From: Artocarpus heterophyllus | Taxonomy: Eukaryota > Streptophyta > Magnoliopsida > Rosales > Moraceae | DNA length: 64,000 nucleotides | Direction: 5' to 3' | NCBI GenBank assembly: GCA_025403435.1 | Contig: JAJQZP010000230.1 | Coordinates: 62,001-126,000 of the forward strand | In this document: positions 24,306 to 37,591 of the stretch, one piece after another | Layout: every line of letters begins with the position of its first letter | Position numbering within the stretch: position 1 is the first letter of the stretch | Translations under genes and position numbers: made by a program | Notes under the pieces: generated by a model | Databases searched by the model: none | What the model saw: the letters and a program-made list of their open reading frames with translations, nothing else | What the model was told of the DNA's origin: nothing

Positions 24306-25080
24306 CCTGAATAAGCCGCAGCAGAGCGACGGCGTGGAGGGAGACGACAGCAGAGAGAGGGCGACTGGGTTTTTCTTGAAGTGAGAGATGGTGAGCGGCG
24401 GCGGGGGAGGGGAAAATCAGATAGTTAGGGTTTAGTGGGAAAAAAAAGGTACATGGGAAAAAAGAAACAAAAAAGGGAAAACGACCACAAACGAGTGAAC
24501 GACGACGATGAACAAAAATTCAGAGAAGCTACAAACGACAATTGGCAGGAAGCAATGGGGAACGACAAGACGGCAGATGAGAGTATACGTGTCAGTAAAC
24601 GACTGTAATGAATTAAACGACGACAATGGGAAAACGACGGCAATGAAAAACAATAGAATAGTGATGACAAACGACAGGGAAAAAAATGAAAAAGTCGGCA
24701 AATGAAAAAATACGACAAAACGAAGGAAGAACAGTAAACGGGTAGACGACGACAATGAAGCGAACGGCGTTAGCATGGACAAACAAGAAAGAAACTGGAA
24801 CAACGCTAAAGACAAAGCGACGCTAAAGAGAGAAACGACAAAAGTGATACGTGTGTGTACCAGGAAACGACAAAAGTGATATGTGTGTGTACTAGGAAGA
24901 AGAAGGTAAATAGCTTTCTTTTACGATAAATATTTTGTTTTTTTTGAATGGAACGATAAGTAAAATAAAATGAGAGTTTTTTTTTTTTTTTGTTAAGTAA
25001 ATTAGTAGATTTGGGATTTACTAGATTCATCCCATTGCCAAATTTCTTTTTGAGAAATCCATTACCAAATTCCAAATTTG
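24306..25080. repeat. AACGAC-rich degenerate repeat and 32-bp tandem pair
   Basis: Upstream of uL24, the region 24475-24830 is dense in AACGAC and ACGACAATG words (for example near 24500, 24618, 24635 and 24746), suggesting a decayed minisatellite. It ends in a clear tandem pair of 32 bp, GAAACGACAAAAGTGATA plus a GTGTGTGTAC tail, at 24832-24863 and 24864-24895. The open frames on both strands here are low-complexity artefacts. Confidence 0.6.
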
Positions 25081-26083
25081 ATAACTCTTGGATTTTACTT
25101 CGTTGACTAAATTTAATAAATTTGAACTTTACCTGAATTATCTCATATAATAAATCTAGAACTCTCCAGATTTATTAATGATCAAATGTGTTATATATGG
25201 AATTAAATTGATTATTTATTTTTATAAGTCCTCAAATTATTACGTTATTTATTAATTTTTACTATTTTTATTAACATAATATTCACTAATTTTAAATAAG
25301 TAAAACTCACTTTTTACCATTACAATCTTTAAGGTTGAATATTGAAATATTATTTATTAACAATTGTAGGGAATAAAGATTCAAAACTAGGCTATAATAC
25401 AATTTCCTATTTGTGTTTGGTATTGTCAATTTTAACTTAAACTTTTGGTTACTACAGTATAAAACTCTCACATATTACAATGTTGAAAAAAAAAGTAAAA
25501 ACCCTATTAATTTTAATATTATGGTCAAGACAATTTTATAATTTACTTAAAAAATTAGAAGAGTTACAAATAGTCAAATTAGCACTATTTGGAAAGAAGC
25601 AGAGAATGCAATGTTGGAAGGAACATATCCATGCATAGAATCCCGAACTTTTTTTTACCTCTTTTAAATTCTTAATCTGTTTGGAAAATCCACGAAAGTT
25701 GATAAATTTGGTATGCGTACCAAGTCTGCACAATCTTTCAGTCATAAATTTGGTATTCTAGACACCCATATTGGAGATATTTTTGCAAAAGTCCAAAACT
25801 TTAAATCTCTTTTGCAATGCTGACATTGCCTTTTAATCTATGCAGCATCAATGAGTAAGATGCGTGTATCCTTGTAATATATAGTACATCATGATCTTCT
25901 TCATCTCTCTCATGCTAATTGTTTCAAGAGTAACTATAAATTGTCGTGATAATAAATTGACGCATTTATATGATGTCACCATTCTAATTTCTCTTCTTCT
26001 TTAATTATCTAGTTCCCAACAATTTGAAAAAAAAAATAAAGAAAGAAATAAAGGAAGAAAGATACTGCAAAAGTTATACTTGA
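25081..26083. other. AT-rich intergenic region
   Basis: No supported gene is present. A 69-residue minus-strand frame (25536-25745) has no recognised domain. The remainder is AT-rich with short homopolymers. Confidence 0.4.
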
Positions 26084-26562
26084 GGGCTTGTTTGGTGCAC
26101 AAAATTAAGAAGGATTGGTTGGATTAAATTTTAATACTCTAATTGGTGAAGATTTTTTAAGGACTGTGGTGGATAAGAGTTATCCAGTCCCCTTAAAAGA
26201 GGATTTGGCTGTGTTAGTGAAGCATGTGGTTAAACACAATACAATGTGTTGTGAACGATTTTAAGGTCTTGCTTACAAATTTATAAATTTTGGGGCACAT
26301 TTAGAGTTTTTAAAAAAATTATATCGACACATAATTTTTACGTGGTTTAAATGTTTTTGCTATTTATATTTTGGCCCTTGAAATAATTAAAAATTAAAGT
26401 TTTAGTGTTCTTTTGCAAAAAATAAATGTATATCCTAATAACACAACACCAATTATAGAATTGGATCGACTAAAATTTAACCCTATTTTTTCTTTTACAC
26501 TCCAATGCAATTCCCTAAAATCATTATATTTAACATTGTCCTATCTTGCACAACAAACGGGC
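26084..26562. mobile_element. MITE-like TIR element
   Basis: The left end GGGCTTGTTTGGTGCACAA and right end CTTGCACAACAAACGGGCA are imperfect inverted repeats. A second pair of internal words (GGATTGGTTGGATTAAATTT against AAAATTTAACCC) extends the symmetry. There is no transposase. The end sequence is of the GGGxxTGTTTGG kind seen in PIF/Harbinger and hAT MITEs; the target duplication is not clear. Confidence 0.45.
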
Positions 26563-27050
26563 AACATACAGGTAGATTTTGGAAATGGAATTAGATGAAG
26601 TTGATTATAAGTTTCTTTTAGATGTGAGGATATTGGAGATAAGTACCAAAATCCTCAAGAGCTTTATTCAATTAAATTCAGAAACGTAATCCAATATGGT
26701 GTGCGTCTTAAACAATGGTTCTGACCCTTCTAAAGATACTTTATTTGATATTGGTTTCACCCTTGCAAAAGGCTTTGCAAAGTTGCGAGGTAACACGAGA
26801 AATTGATAAAGCGCTTTAATGAAATTCAATGATCAACAAGGGCACAACTTTGATTGTTGAAACCTTTTTTATGTAGATTTTAAAACAAAAAGATATTATT
26901 TGGGCTTTAAATTAGTACATTACACAGAAAATAGAAAGAAATTACAACTTTATTGCAACCAATTTATATCTATTACATTTTGTTGTCTTCTTTTGTGTGT
27001 GTGGGTGGGGGGGTGCTCAAGGACTGCGCTTGCGACGCGGCTTGCAACGC
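26563..27050. other. Intergenic, 3' side of the Ole e 6-like gene
   Basis: No gene is recognised. The region before 27051 is the downstream flank of the minus-strand Ole e 6-like gene and would contain its polyadenylation region. Confidence 0.4.
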
Positions 27051-27768
27051 TCAATGCAGCCAGGCTTTCAGTTTCTCTGCACGCACACAAACGAAAATTG
27101 ACCTTAATTAAGGAAACTTCATAACCAAAATAATATGTACTCCATACAAAATAATATGATAAATAAATAAAAGATTTATTCACATTATTGGCTCTAAGGA
27201 TATACATTTGTCTCACTCTGATAACACCCGATAATCAGTTTTAAAAGTTTAGGTACCTTGAGGTTTATTGCATATACAATTTTACTCCTATCCAAGTAAA
27301 CTCTCTATTTTTCAAACGCGATAATGACATAAATTGAGACATTTGAGAGACAATGGGTAAAAAGACACATTGCCTTTTTTTAACCATTTTATTTCTATTA
27401 AGTCTCACCAGCCATCTACGCGATACATTTTATTAAAAAATGATTAGTCTAATAACAAAATATCAAAATTGTATATTTAAAAAAAAAAAAAATCAAAGTA
27501 AATGTTGTGAGGCCAAAATATTTGCAATACCAATCGGTAAAAATAACCCTTAATAAAATTTACCTTCATCCTCCTTATCTGAGCATTCATTGTCGCATCT
27601 CACTTCGCAGTGGGTGAAACCGTTGCCTTCGGTTGAGCATGCGTCATGGCATTGTTTGAAGCACGCAGTGTACGCGTCCTGGGTATCCGTAGCCTCGGCC
27701 TCACGGGCATGCATTGCCGCAACAACGACGACGCACATGACGAACAAAGCGAAGAGCTTCTTGGCCAT
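27051..27768 (-). CDS. Ole e 6-like pollen protein, two exons
   Basis: Exon 1 (27768-27564) encodes a signal peptide (MAKKLFALFVMCVVVVAAMH...) and a small acidic domain with six cysteines in two CxxxCxxxC triplets (CFKQCHDAC and CEVRCDNEC). This is the pattern of Ole e 6, a small secreted pollen allergen family of unknown biochemical role. A GTAAAT donor follows. A 26-nt last exon (27076-27051), preceded by TGCAG, reads in frame and closes the protein with EEKLKAWLH, giving 76 residues. Reading through the donor instead gives a 72-residue end, GKFY. The spliced end matches the charged C-terminus of the family better. It appears intact. Pollen expression is inferred from the family only. Confidence 0.8.
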
Positions 27769-27857
27769 TGTTTTTTCTTCTTTGTTGTGCGTTTCTAAGT
27801 TTTTGTTTTCTTTGTTTAGGTGTTTAGTCTTGTATCGGACAATTGATGGAAGTGATA

Positions 27858-27865
27858 CTTATATA
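27858..27865 (-). promoter_or_regulatory. TATA box of the Ole e 6-like gene
   Basis: TATATAAG on the minus strand lies about 90 bp upstream of the ATG at 27768, a usual distance for a plant gene with a short leader. Confidence 0.6.
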
Positions 27866-27869
27866 GGAG

Positions 27870-29173
27870 ATTAGAAATTATATTTTGGCCCTAGGACTCA
27901 AACGAAGGGAATGTTAGCGGTAGATGTTGAGTTTGTTCGAACAGCGTTGCTTAAAACAAGGACTAAACAAAAAATCTTTTCTAATTATTTATGCCTTAGG
28001 TCCTCCTTAGGTCAAGGCACCTTATTATTAGGAAACCTTAACTAATTACCTTCACACCTCAACGTCTCCTTGTTTTTAGGGAACACCATTAATAGCTAAT
28101 CACCTTTACATCTTAAAATGTTGAAGTAGGTTGTATTGTTTAGTTTTTTTCAGGGGAAAAAAAAAGAGAGAGCAAATCTTATTGCTTAGATAAATCTCAT
28201 AAATGATAAGTTATAAAACATGAGCTGGAATTAAACAAATCCCATATTTTCCAAGAGGGAAAAAAAAAAACACAAGTTCTATTTCTTCTCATATTGCCAA
28301 CATGCCATCAACTTTTGTACAAAAAATGAAGTATAATGATATCCAATTATTTTAATTTTATCTTTTACTAGACCTACGCTGCTCTTTTATAATTTTTTTA
28401 AAAAATTAATTTTTTATAAATTTAGATATTAGACTCACATTCTAAATCATTACTGATAATTATTAATAAATAATCTGCTCATCTCAGAGCCAATGCATCT
28501 CCATCAACATTTTATCCAAGCCCTTGACATCGGTCAATCATCTCGTCATGGAGGTTATAAGATTTTTTTTAAGCGTCTATATTTATATGCTTATAAAATA
28601 ATATAAATATTGAAAAAGTCTCGTAAGAAAATGATGTAAAACGATTTTGATGAAACGAGAAATTAATTGTGTCCAATGTACATCTGTAGAAAAAAGTTGA
28701 AAAAATGAAAGAGAAAAAGAAATAGAGCTAGCCAACTAGAGTACGTATAATGACAATGAAAAAGAAAAGAATAACATAGTTATTATAAAACAAATGCAAA
28801 GCACAAAATTGCAAACATAAAATAGAAAGACACAAGAGAAATGAAGAGAAACAATTTTATTATTCATTATCTTATATTCGTGTATAAATATAACCTCTCA
28901 AAAGCCATATATATAGGCCAATAATCATAAAGCAAGAGAAACCAAAAGTCAAGAGTTACAACAACAAAATAATACTCATAGAGTGGTACTTGGGAGATTA
29001 TGATGGTTATAAAACACCAACACTAATGGTCATTAAGGTGAAGATAATGCAATTTATGAGGTGTTAGGAATATAAACATCCACACTGATAAACTAATTTA
29101 TTCGTAACAATAATGACAATTTTTGCAATATCAAAGAGTGTAGATTTGTAATAAAAAGTTAATAACGGTTTAC
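27870..29173. other. Intergenic region
   Basis: No gene or clear repeat is visible. It contains the distal promoter of the Ole e 6-like gene and AT-rich filler with a purine-rich stretch near 28690-28860. Confidence 0.4.
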
Positions 29174-30924
29174 TGTCACGACCCAACTTTTAGACGGTAC
29201 AAAACATTCCTTTAGGCCTTATTGTGTTTATTAACGTAGAAACATTAAAAAAAAAACTTTAAATCCATAAAGTACATTCCATAAACCGTAATCATTTACA
29301 AAAAGGGTTTATCACTTTTACTTATCTTACATTACACACCATATCATAATATTTCTATGTGGTATTTATACCCATGATTACACATTTCTTCATCCACCTT
29401 TGTCAGCTTTACAATGATTTTATTCCGGTCTCTTGGCTTAATTCTCTACAGCATGAAATAATTAAGTGAGCTCTTGTTCAATAAGTCCAAACATAACCCA
29501 CAAAATACTTTGCTACTTATATGCATGATCTATTTATGCTTATTTACGAACTTTTATTATGTCATAATCTTAACTTAACTAGAGCCTAAATGTTCATACC
29601 AAATGCGTATATTGGTCATCGTAACACTAAAACCGTAACATAACTTAGAACTTCTCTTGTGTCAGGAGGTTGGTATAACATTTTTCTTATTTTATCTAGT
29701 AAATCCTTTACCTGTTCTTTAAATTATGGTAACATACCATTCGTGATGCTTAAATAACTTAAAATATATGCATTATCAATGCATTTGATTGAATGGTATG
29801 ATAGTATTTTTTTTGAAAAACGTTCTTGTTCATACTGTAGGTGAAGTTCGAAACTTACTTGAAAATTGCACTATGCTTAACCAATTTTTTCGTTCCCTTT
29901 ACTATTTGTCTAATAGGGCGTTTGGTATGCAGTAATCAGTAGGAATTATATTCCCGAGAAAATGATTGTAGGGAATATGATTCTCAGGAACCAAGATTAT
30001 CACATTTAGTTGCACATAGGAATCTTCTATTAGATTTTTAGGAATAATACATTACCGTGTTTAGTTGTACATAAGAATCTTGTATAATTGACAAATAATT
30101 TATAGTATTAACATTAAATATATCAATATAATATATTAGTACTAATATTAAATAATAATAATATAAACATAAATAATAAAATAATATTATATATAATTTA
30201 ACATTAATATTACTATGAATATTAATGTTATTATTATCATTATTATTAAATAATTATTATTTTCTGTTAATATAATACTTTCTTTATATTATATAATAAT
30301 ATTAATTTATAATAATCATAGAATTATTATTTAACAATACATTAATATTAAAATGTTGTATATAATATATTGATATGAATATAAATAATAATACAAATAT
30401 AATTCTTAATAATATATTAGTATTTATATTAATATTAACATTAAATAAAAATATGGTTATAAAAAATATTAAATATATTTAGTTATATTTTATATTTATA
30501 ATTATTATAATAGTATTTATATAATTTTATATTGATATTACTATGAATATTAATATTATACTATTCATATTGATGTTATATTATTATGTTTTTATTATTA
30601 ATGTTATTATTATTTTTATTATTAAATTATAATTTTATATTGATATAATATTTATATCTATATCATATATTAATATTAATTTATAATAATAGTATGAAAT
30701 TATTTTATTTTATTATTATGGTATTAATATATATTATATTCTAATATTAATTAATAATATATATTATATTTAGATATTGTATATGTAATATATTATATAT
30801 TTTTATTATTATTGTTAATGTTATTATTATCATTATTATCAAATTATTATTTTATATTGATATAATTTTTATATTTATATTGTATAGAAATATTAATTTA
30901 TAATAATAATAATAATAATAATAG

Positions 30925-30955
<31 letters not shown>

Positions 30956-33180
30956 TAATAATAATATAATTATCATCATTATCATAGAAAAAAAAAAGGT
31001 GAGATTTCTATAGTTTTGAGATTCCTAGGAATATGAATATTATCTTGTTGGGTGGGATTCAGATTACTCCAAAATGAGGCAATCTGAATCTCATGGGAAT
31101 GAGTTTCCTAGGAATCCAAAACTTAGATTATTGCATACCAAACATAGGAATTTGTAAGATTCTCATTTTCACCTCAAGATTACTGTATATCAAACGCCCC
31201 CTAAGTGTCTTTCTTAGACAATTTACTGTCATTAACTAACTTACTTATCATCAAGCTACACGTTGATAACAAAACGTAAACAATAATTAACAAATATGGT
31301 TATTAGATGATATTCTAGAAGTCTGAGTATTACGTAACTTATTTCACTTATCTATCAATGCTTTCTTGTCACTAACGGAAATAGGAAAAAATTCCTGCTA
31401 AGGATTATTTTTTAATTTAGACGTTTTAGGGAGTTTCATGAAAAATAACGTTTTTGTCCTCGACTAGTCTTGAAAAACTTTTTGAGCCCCTTTTTGCTAA
31501 AAACTCGCATTTTGTTGCTTATTGACAATGGGCAATAAAAACAAAGCTTCGGTTTTCATTCTATGGTAAAACAAAACTTTTAAGGTTTTAACCCGATTTG
31601 TGAAAAAATTGACAATTTTGCCACCGGATCTAAGAATGATCATGTTATACAGTTGGGCCCGGTTTTTCAAAAGGAACAAAACTCTCTAAAGTCTCTAAAT
31701 CCAATTTCTTTAATTTAGAAACCTCTTCTCTTTTAACCTAATTTTTTTGAAAATTTTGTGATTAAAATTTGTGAATTACATAACTCATAAACCATGTAAA
31801 ATTTTCGTGAGCCGTCTATAACTATAAATAGTTTGGATGAGTTCTAAATTTTCATGTTTAATTTTTTTGAAATTCAGACTGCATAGTGGAGTTTTTGGTC
31901 ATTTTTCAATGCTATCGAATTAGAATAAAATTTTTCACTTTAGTCCTTTTAGAATTTCATAAAACCTTGTTCATAAAAGTTGCTATCCTCATTGTTTTAG
32001 TAAAACTGACATTTTTTTCTAGATATTAAATTGCCTAATAGTCCCACAAAATCACTTTTTTTAGTTAAAACCTCAAAACTTTGTTTTGAGTTAAGTTTTT
32101 CAAATTAGGTTTTAAAATACAAAAACCCTGGTTTCTACTCGTCTAACCTCATCATCATACACATGACAATCCACACAATCATACCATAAAGTCCCTTAAA
32201 CATGCCATAGTCCATATTAAGTACAAATCATACTCAAAGTTTCATAAAAATAACAAATACTCAAGGTAAAGTTCAAGGATTTACCAAGGTTTTTTGTGAG
32301 CTTCTACAAAGTTGCTTGTTTTTGGCAAACTATTCATTACATGAACCTTAGTAAAAACTCCCATCAAAACCCTCCAAAAACCCAAAGAAAAACCCTAAAA
32401 ACATATAGAAAAGTCCAGAATTTTACATTCAAAAGTGACAATCTTTGAACTAGGAGACTTGAACTTGGCCTAGAGCTCACTTGGAAGATGTTTTTCTTGA
32501 GAAAATTTTTGGAGAAATGCCCTAAGGGCTGCTGGTTCTAGTGGGATGAGAAATGGAGTTTTTTTTTTTCTTGGTTCAACACATGCACGAAAATGATGAC
32601 ACACTTTTGGATATTTTTTCCCCACCTTTTATGACTGATCACCCTCAGGGATTTTGTGCTAAAAATCAATGCAAAAAACCAACCACACAAGGCGGAGATG
32701 GCCCAATTCCTTTCTTTTGGATATCCAAATAGTGGGTCCCACTAGCTTTTATACAGTGTAATTTTATACTATATTGTATTTTTCTTATACTGAGTATAAA
32801 ATTGAGGAGATATTATCTTTAATAATCCAAAATAATATTGACTGACTTTTTACCTATACTGACTAATTCCCAACATGATGTTTCATGTATCTGCATTTGT
32901 ACTTTATCAGTAAAATTACACTATACTATGTACCCTTTTTACTTTTGTATATCTTTTTACACTATATTTCATCAACTAATGAATTGTACACACAGAAATC
33001 TTTGCCAGTTTATCTGACAGGCAACTAATTATTTTTATATTGGTTTGGACTATAGCATGATTTTCTACTTTAATTAACATGTTTTTCTTTTATTAGTTTA
33101 TATCATAAAATTTATATATTATTTTATCATTCACAATAATACGCATATCTAAAGTTAGATTTATGTTTTTCATTACCTCT
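29174..33180 (+). mobile_element. Decayed LTR-derived repeat, copy B, with nested element
   Basis: It begins with TGTCACGACCC, the kind of start seen in the solo LTRs of this window. It is interrupted by a Harbinger-like element (29914-31201) and continues with 31440-33150, which is collinear with 12480-14360. No coding remains. The right boundary and target duplication were not found, so the end coordinate is approximate. Confidence 0.5.
29914..31201. mobile_element. Non-autonomous PIF/Harbinger-like element, 1288 bp
   Basis: The left end reads TAGGGCGTTTGGTATGCAGT, continuing AATC. The right end, read inverted, is GGGGGCGTTTGATATACAGT, continuing AATC. The inverted repeat is therefore about 24 bp. 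TAA flanks both sides (29911-29913 and 31202-31204), the 3-bp TWA duplication of Harbinger elements. The interior is extremely AT-rich, made largely of ATA, TTA and TAATAA words (30060-30985), with an AAT microsatellite near 30900-30960. No transposase is present. Confidence 0.7.
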
Positions 33181-33399
33181 ATAATTACTTCTTTGTCTAT
33201 AAGTTTTATTAATTTTTTAATGGATTATATATTCATGAACAAATCATAAATCAAGGTGGTTTGAGTAATTTATTTCATATGCCATATCAGATGTAATCAT
33301 CAACCAAATTAAAGCTAGTAATTTCCTTTTGATCTGTGTGAAATTTTCAAAAAGAAGAAAACTAAGTTAAATCAGTTCTACATTTTAGCGGAAGGGACA

Positions 33400-33640
33400 C
33401 AAATCACAAATCACAGTTCACAGGGCATTGATGATAAATCAATATACACTGCCTCACAATTCATATTGCATAATTATCATTATTTCAGTGTGTATATATG
33501 ATCACAGTTTAGAGTTTACAGGCCATTCATCAGTAATCAAACTTCAAATTTTAGAGTTCATAATCGAATTGCACAGCTCACTAATCAAAGTTCACAGTTT
33601 ACAATCATTGATCACAATTCACATTAAACCAAATGGGAAT
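33400..33640 (+). repeat. Degenerate short repeat, TCACAGTTCACA type
   Basis: Variants of AATCACAGTTCACAG recur across this stretch (AATCACAAATCACAG, GATCACAGTTTAGAG, AATCAAAGTTCACAG, GATCACAATTCACA). It looks like a decayed satellite with a short unit. It directly precedes the minisatellite at 33678. Confidence 0.5.
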
Positions 33641-33677
33641 CAATGGCAAAAAATTTCACAGCTCACAAAGGGTGTTG

Positions 33678-33990
33678 GGGGGTTCCAAACAACAGGAGAC
33701 AGAGGGTAGGGACGGTGCATATGACAGGTAACAAATGGTGGGGGGGCCAAAATGACACGAGACATTAGGTTAGGGATGGCCAAAACGACGGGAAAGAGAG
33801 AGTGGGGAGGGCAAAAACGGTAGGTAACAGAGGATGGTAGGGATGGTAAGTACGATAGGTACCAAAGGTAGGGGGCCAAAATGACAAGAGATAGTGGGTA
33901 TGGCAAAAACGAGAAGAAGCAGAGGGTGGAGATGGACACAACAACAGGTGACAATGGAGGGAGAGCCCCAAAACGACAAGCATAAAGTCT
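33678..33990 (+). repeat. Degenerate minisatellite, about nine units
   Basis: About nine units of 28-38 bp follow one another. The consensus themes are GGTAACAGAGG, then GGTAGGGATGG, then CCAAAACGACA. Units start near 33691, 33726, 33758, 33790, 33822, 33857, 33887, 33915 and 33946. The proline- and serine-rich minus-strand open frames across it are products of the repeat. Confidence 0.7.
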
Positions 33991-34529
33991 CCACCCATCA
34001 CGATGAAGACGGCGACTTGTAAGGGAGCCGACATTACCTTAAGAGTATTTTACAAATTTTTTGAGTGTTCAAACTCATAAAATTTACATATTTAAAATAC
34101 TCAATACTGCATAAAAATTCATATATATATAATGTACATTAACATTATGCATAAATAATTTACATTTTTTCATATTTTTTTAAAATATATAATTTATTGA
34201 GAAAAATTTATTATTTAAATATAAATTAATTCTAGATTTAAATTAATAAATTTTCCCAGATATTACAATAATTATGTTATACATTTCTATAAGAAAATAA
34301 GATGGATATGACAAAAATTAGGAAAAAGAGGGTGATCAAACCGTGGATTTTTTCTTGTTTCTCAATATTATTTTTTTTTTTCTACTAGACATTAATTGAC
34401 CTTATCTTTGTATTTAATCCTTCTTTCCGGACATCTGTATTTTTGGATAAAAATCTACTCATTTCCACCGTTAAAAATAATTTGTTTTGATTGGAATAAA
34501 ACTTTAATTTTATTCTCCTATTTTATCCC

Positions 34530-35045
<516 letters not shown>

Positions 35046-35403
35046 TCTGATTATTTATCTATCCTTGTTGCCTTTTTTCACGAAAAAGTTATAAAACGCA
35101 ACAGTAAACAAACAAACTGTTAATATGTTCGCTCCTAATTTGGACTTCAATAATAACATTTTCACATTTTAATTTCGACATAGTTTTGATGTGAAGGTAA
35201 CAATCATAGCCAATAAGAAAATTCTATAACAAAATTAAAGTCCCAAAAAAATGTCTCACTATAAAGGTGCTGGTATTACAATAAGGAATAATAGAAGAAA
35301 TATTAATAGAAAGAAGGAAAAAAAATTGTAAAGTTTCATTATTAAAGTATATATATTCAGAACATAATCGATCCCCAAAGGACAGAGAATCATAGAAAGA
35401 AAC
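35046..35403. other. Spacer and 3' flank of the minus-strand LTPG
   Basis: AT-rich, with no gene. The part adjoining 35404 would hold the 3'UTR of the lipid-transfer-protein gene. Confidence 0.4.
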
Positions 35404-36910
35404 TTAAAAGGAGATGAAAAGCCTGGCTCCTATAATTATTTGCAGTAGGTATGTTGTGAAAACGTAATCAGAGAGACTAGAACCAGAACTAGAAGCTTGT
35501 GAATTCAACACTCGTCGGATTCTTGCATTTGCAGTTAACGTTGACGGGCCTTCTGATTCAACCGCCTGAGAAACTGTTGGTGTTAAATCTTCGTCATCTG
35601 TTTCGGACCCTGGTGCAAGAGCTGGTTCTACTACTTCAGAAGCTGCATGCCAAAAAAAAAAAAACGAATGTTTAGTAATCAGTAATTTCTCTAGTGAAAA
35701 CTGAAAAAGATACTCATCGATAGATATTTGTTTTTCAATTGTTAGATTTGTAAAGAAAAAAAAAGATTTTCATCAGATCTAATGGTTTCAAAACATGTAC
35801 CATCAGTAGGTTCTTACCCGAAAAGCCTCTTATTAATCATGTTATTCAGATTAAGTCTCAGAAAATAAAATCCAAGTTAATTACCTTGTGGACTGAAAGG
35901 AGAGGCAGCCATACTTGTGGGTGGGGGAGTCGGTCCTAGTAATGCAGGACCTGCCATTAAATTTGTTCTAATTAGCAAACATATTGTTTAGTTGAAACTA
36001 CTTGCTTAAGTATTAGAAAATTTCTCTCTTAATGAATATTCACTGCATTTAGGAAATTTACGTGGTTGTTTTTTGCTATTGGATTTTAGGAGTTAAATGT
36101 TGTACCTGGAACTGGAAGAGGAGAACCGGAGGCTGCAAAAATATTAGACAAGATGCAAAATTGGATTTTAGTAAGGATCAAGGAGAGAAAGAGTGGAGTT
36201 TTTTACATGCATGCTTATAAACACTAAATAGGACGAAAAAATTATACAACAAATGACAAAATACCATGCAAATATAACAATTCATCACTAGGAAGGTACT
36301 TTTTATACCTTAGTTTATCGTAAAATTATAAAAACAAATCATAAATATCACAGAAATAGCAATTATTTCAATCTCTACTAGCAAAAAATATATGATGTCT
36401 CAAAGGTGACATTCAAATTTGTGCTTGAAAAAAAAAAATAGTGGTAACATGGAATATCGATGCAAAGAATTTAAAATGTGTCTAAGGTCGTTTGACAAAA
36501 CACACGTAAAATGTATAAATCATGTAACACCATGGCCGATAAATGTGTCTAGATCGACCGTACGCACATTTGCATTGTAACGGCACGGTGTTCACGTTGC
36601 AAATTCTGGGGAGTGCGAGAGCAAGGGTCTGGTTAATGGGCAGTTGAACAGGGACATTGGCGGTTATCAGAAGACAAGCACAGTCCACACTAGTGCTCGC
36701 AATGGATTTCAGAGAACTGCAACATCCTGCGGATGGCAATGACCCATTGTTGCTGCTGCCAGTGACGAAATTAAGGCATGGAGTGAAAGTGGAGACCAAT
36801 GAGGTTGAACAAGATGTAAAGATTTGCCCATCAACTGATATTATGGCCAAGAAAAGGACAAGAAAATAACCCCATATGGCAATTGATTTGAAAGCCTTTA
36901 GACCTTCCAT
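35404..36910 (-). CDS. GPI-anchored lipid transfer protein (LTPG), four exons
   Basis: Exons 36910-36568, 36132-36106, 35950-35885 and 35642-35404 join in frame (donors GTGCGT, GTACAA, GTAATT; all acceptors AG) into 224 residues. The order is a signal peptide ending near SVDGQ, then an eight-cysteine LTP_2-type domain (C, C, CC, CAC, C, C; residues about 33-115), then a Pro/Ser/Thr-rich linker likely to be glycosylated, and a C-terminal hydrophobic tail (YVFTTYLLQIIIGARLFISF) after a small-residue Ser stretch that fits a GPI attachment signal. Such proteins bind lipids at the outer plasma membrane and wall and act in cuticle or suberin lipid export (family knowledge). It is head to head with the next LTPG, the start codons being 681 bp apart. 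Confidence 0.85.
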
Positions 36911-36990
36911 GAATATTAATTTCTGGACTATTTGTGGTAATACTTATTGAAGTACCAATTAGTGTGAATATTGGGCTGAAGAGTAGCTGA

Positions 36991-37000
36991 GGATATATAG
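36991..37000 (-). promoter_or_regulatory. TATA box of the minus-strand LTPG
   Basis: CTATATATCC on the minus strand lies about 85 bp upstream of the ATG at 36910. Confidence 0.5.
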
Positions 37001-37464
37001 ATTAATGATGGCAATTTTGGTAGACTTGGTGGGCCAAACAAAAGTGAATTTCGGAGCTCAACCACTTTAACTACTAATTAATTCTCACGTACCTGAAGCA
37101 ATTAATATTTATTCTTTTCTTCTCATTGTTTTGACTTGGATTCTTGCAATGTAGCCGGTCTTAATTAGGTACGTTTTGGCAATGTTAGTTATAACTATAG
37201 GCTTAAATTATTCTAATGAATTAGTAATGTCCCCTTAATTTATTTTTGCAAATTGAGGTCTTAACAAGTTGGAACGCTCCCATTCCATTCTTTTTTTAAA
37301 AAAATAGTTTTGCATTTCTACTTGGCATTGAATTATCGGTCAATCCTCTTCTAGTTTGAGCAGAGCCATATTTTAGTCAACAACAAAACAAAACATCACT
37401 AATTCAGTCGAGGTTGGCCACCCAAGTCTACCAGCACATTTTGCCTCCTCCATACACGCCTTCC

Positions 37465-37472
37465 TATATAAA
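37465..37472 (+). promoter_or_regulatory. TATA box of the plus-strand LTPG
   Basis: TATATAAA is placed about 120 bp before the ATG at 37592, followed by a pyrimidine-rich leader. With the TATA at 36991-37000 it marks a divergent promoter region of about 470 bp. Confidence 0.7.
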
Positions 37473-37591
37473 CCCCACTCCCCTTTTTTCTCCACCAAAA
37501 TACCAATCAAAATCTCACCTTCAAATATTTCAACACAACCACAACTACAACCTCATTAGTCTCTTCTAATTTCAACACAAAACTAACCAAA

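Noticed and set aside
24425..24815. Phe/Ser/Leu-rich minus-strand frames of 97 and 127 residues
   Set aside because: They are the complement of the AACGAC-rich repeat; composition is low complexity and no domain is present.
33640..34034. Pro/Ser-rich minus-strand frames
   Set aside because: Reading frames through the minisatellite at 33678-33990; all three frames are open because of the repeat.
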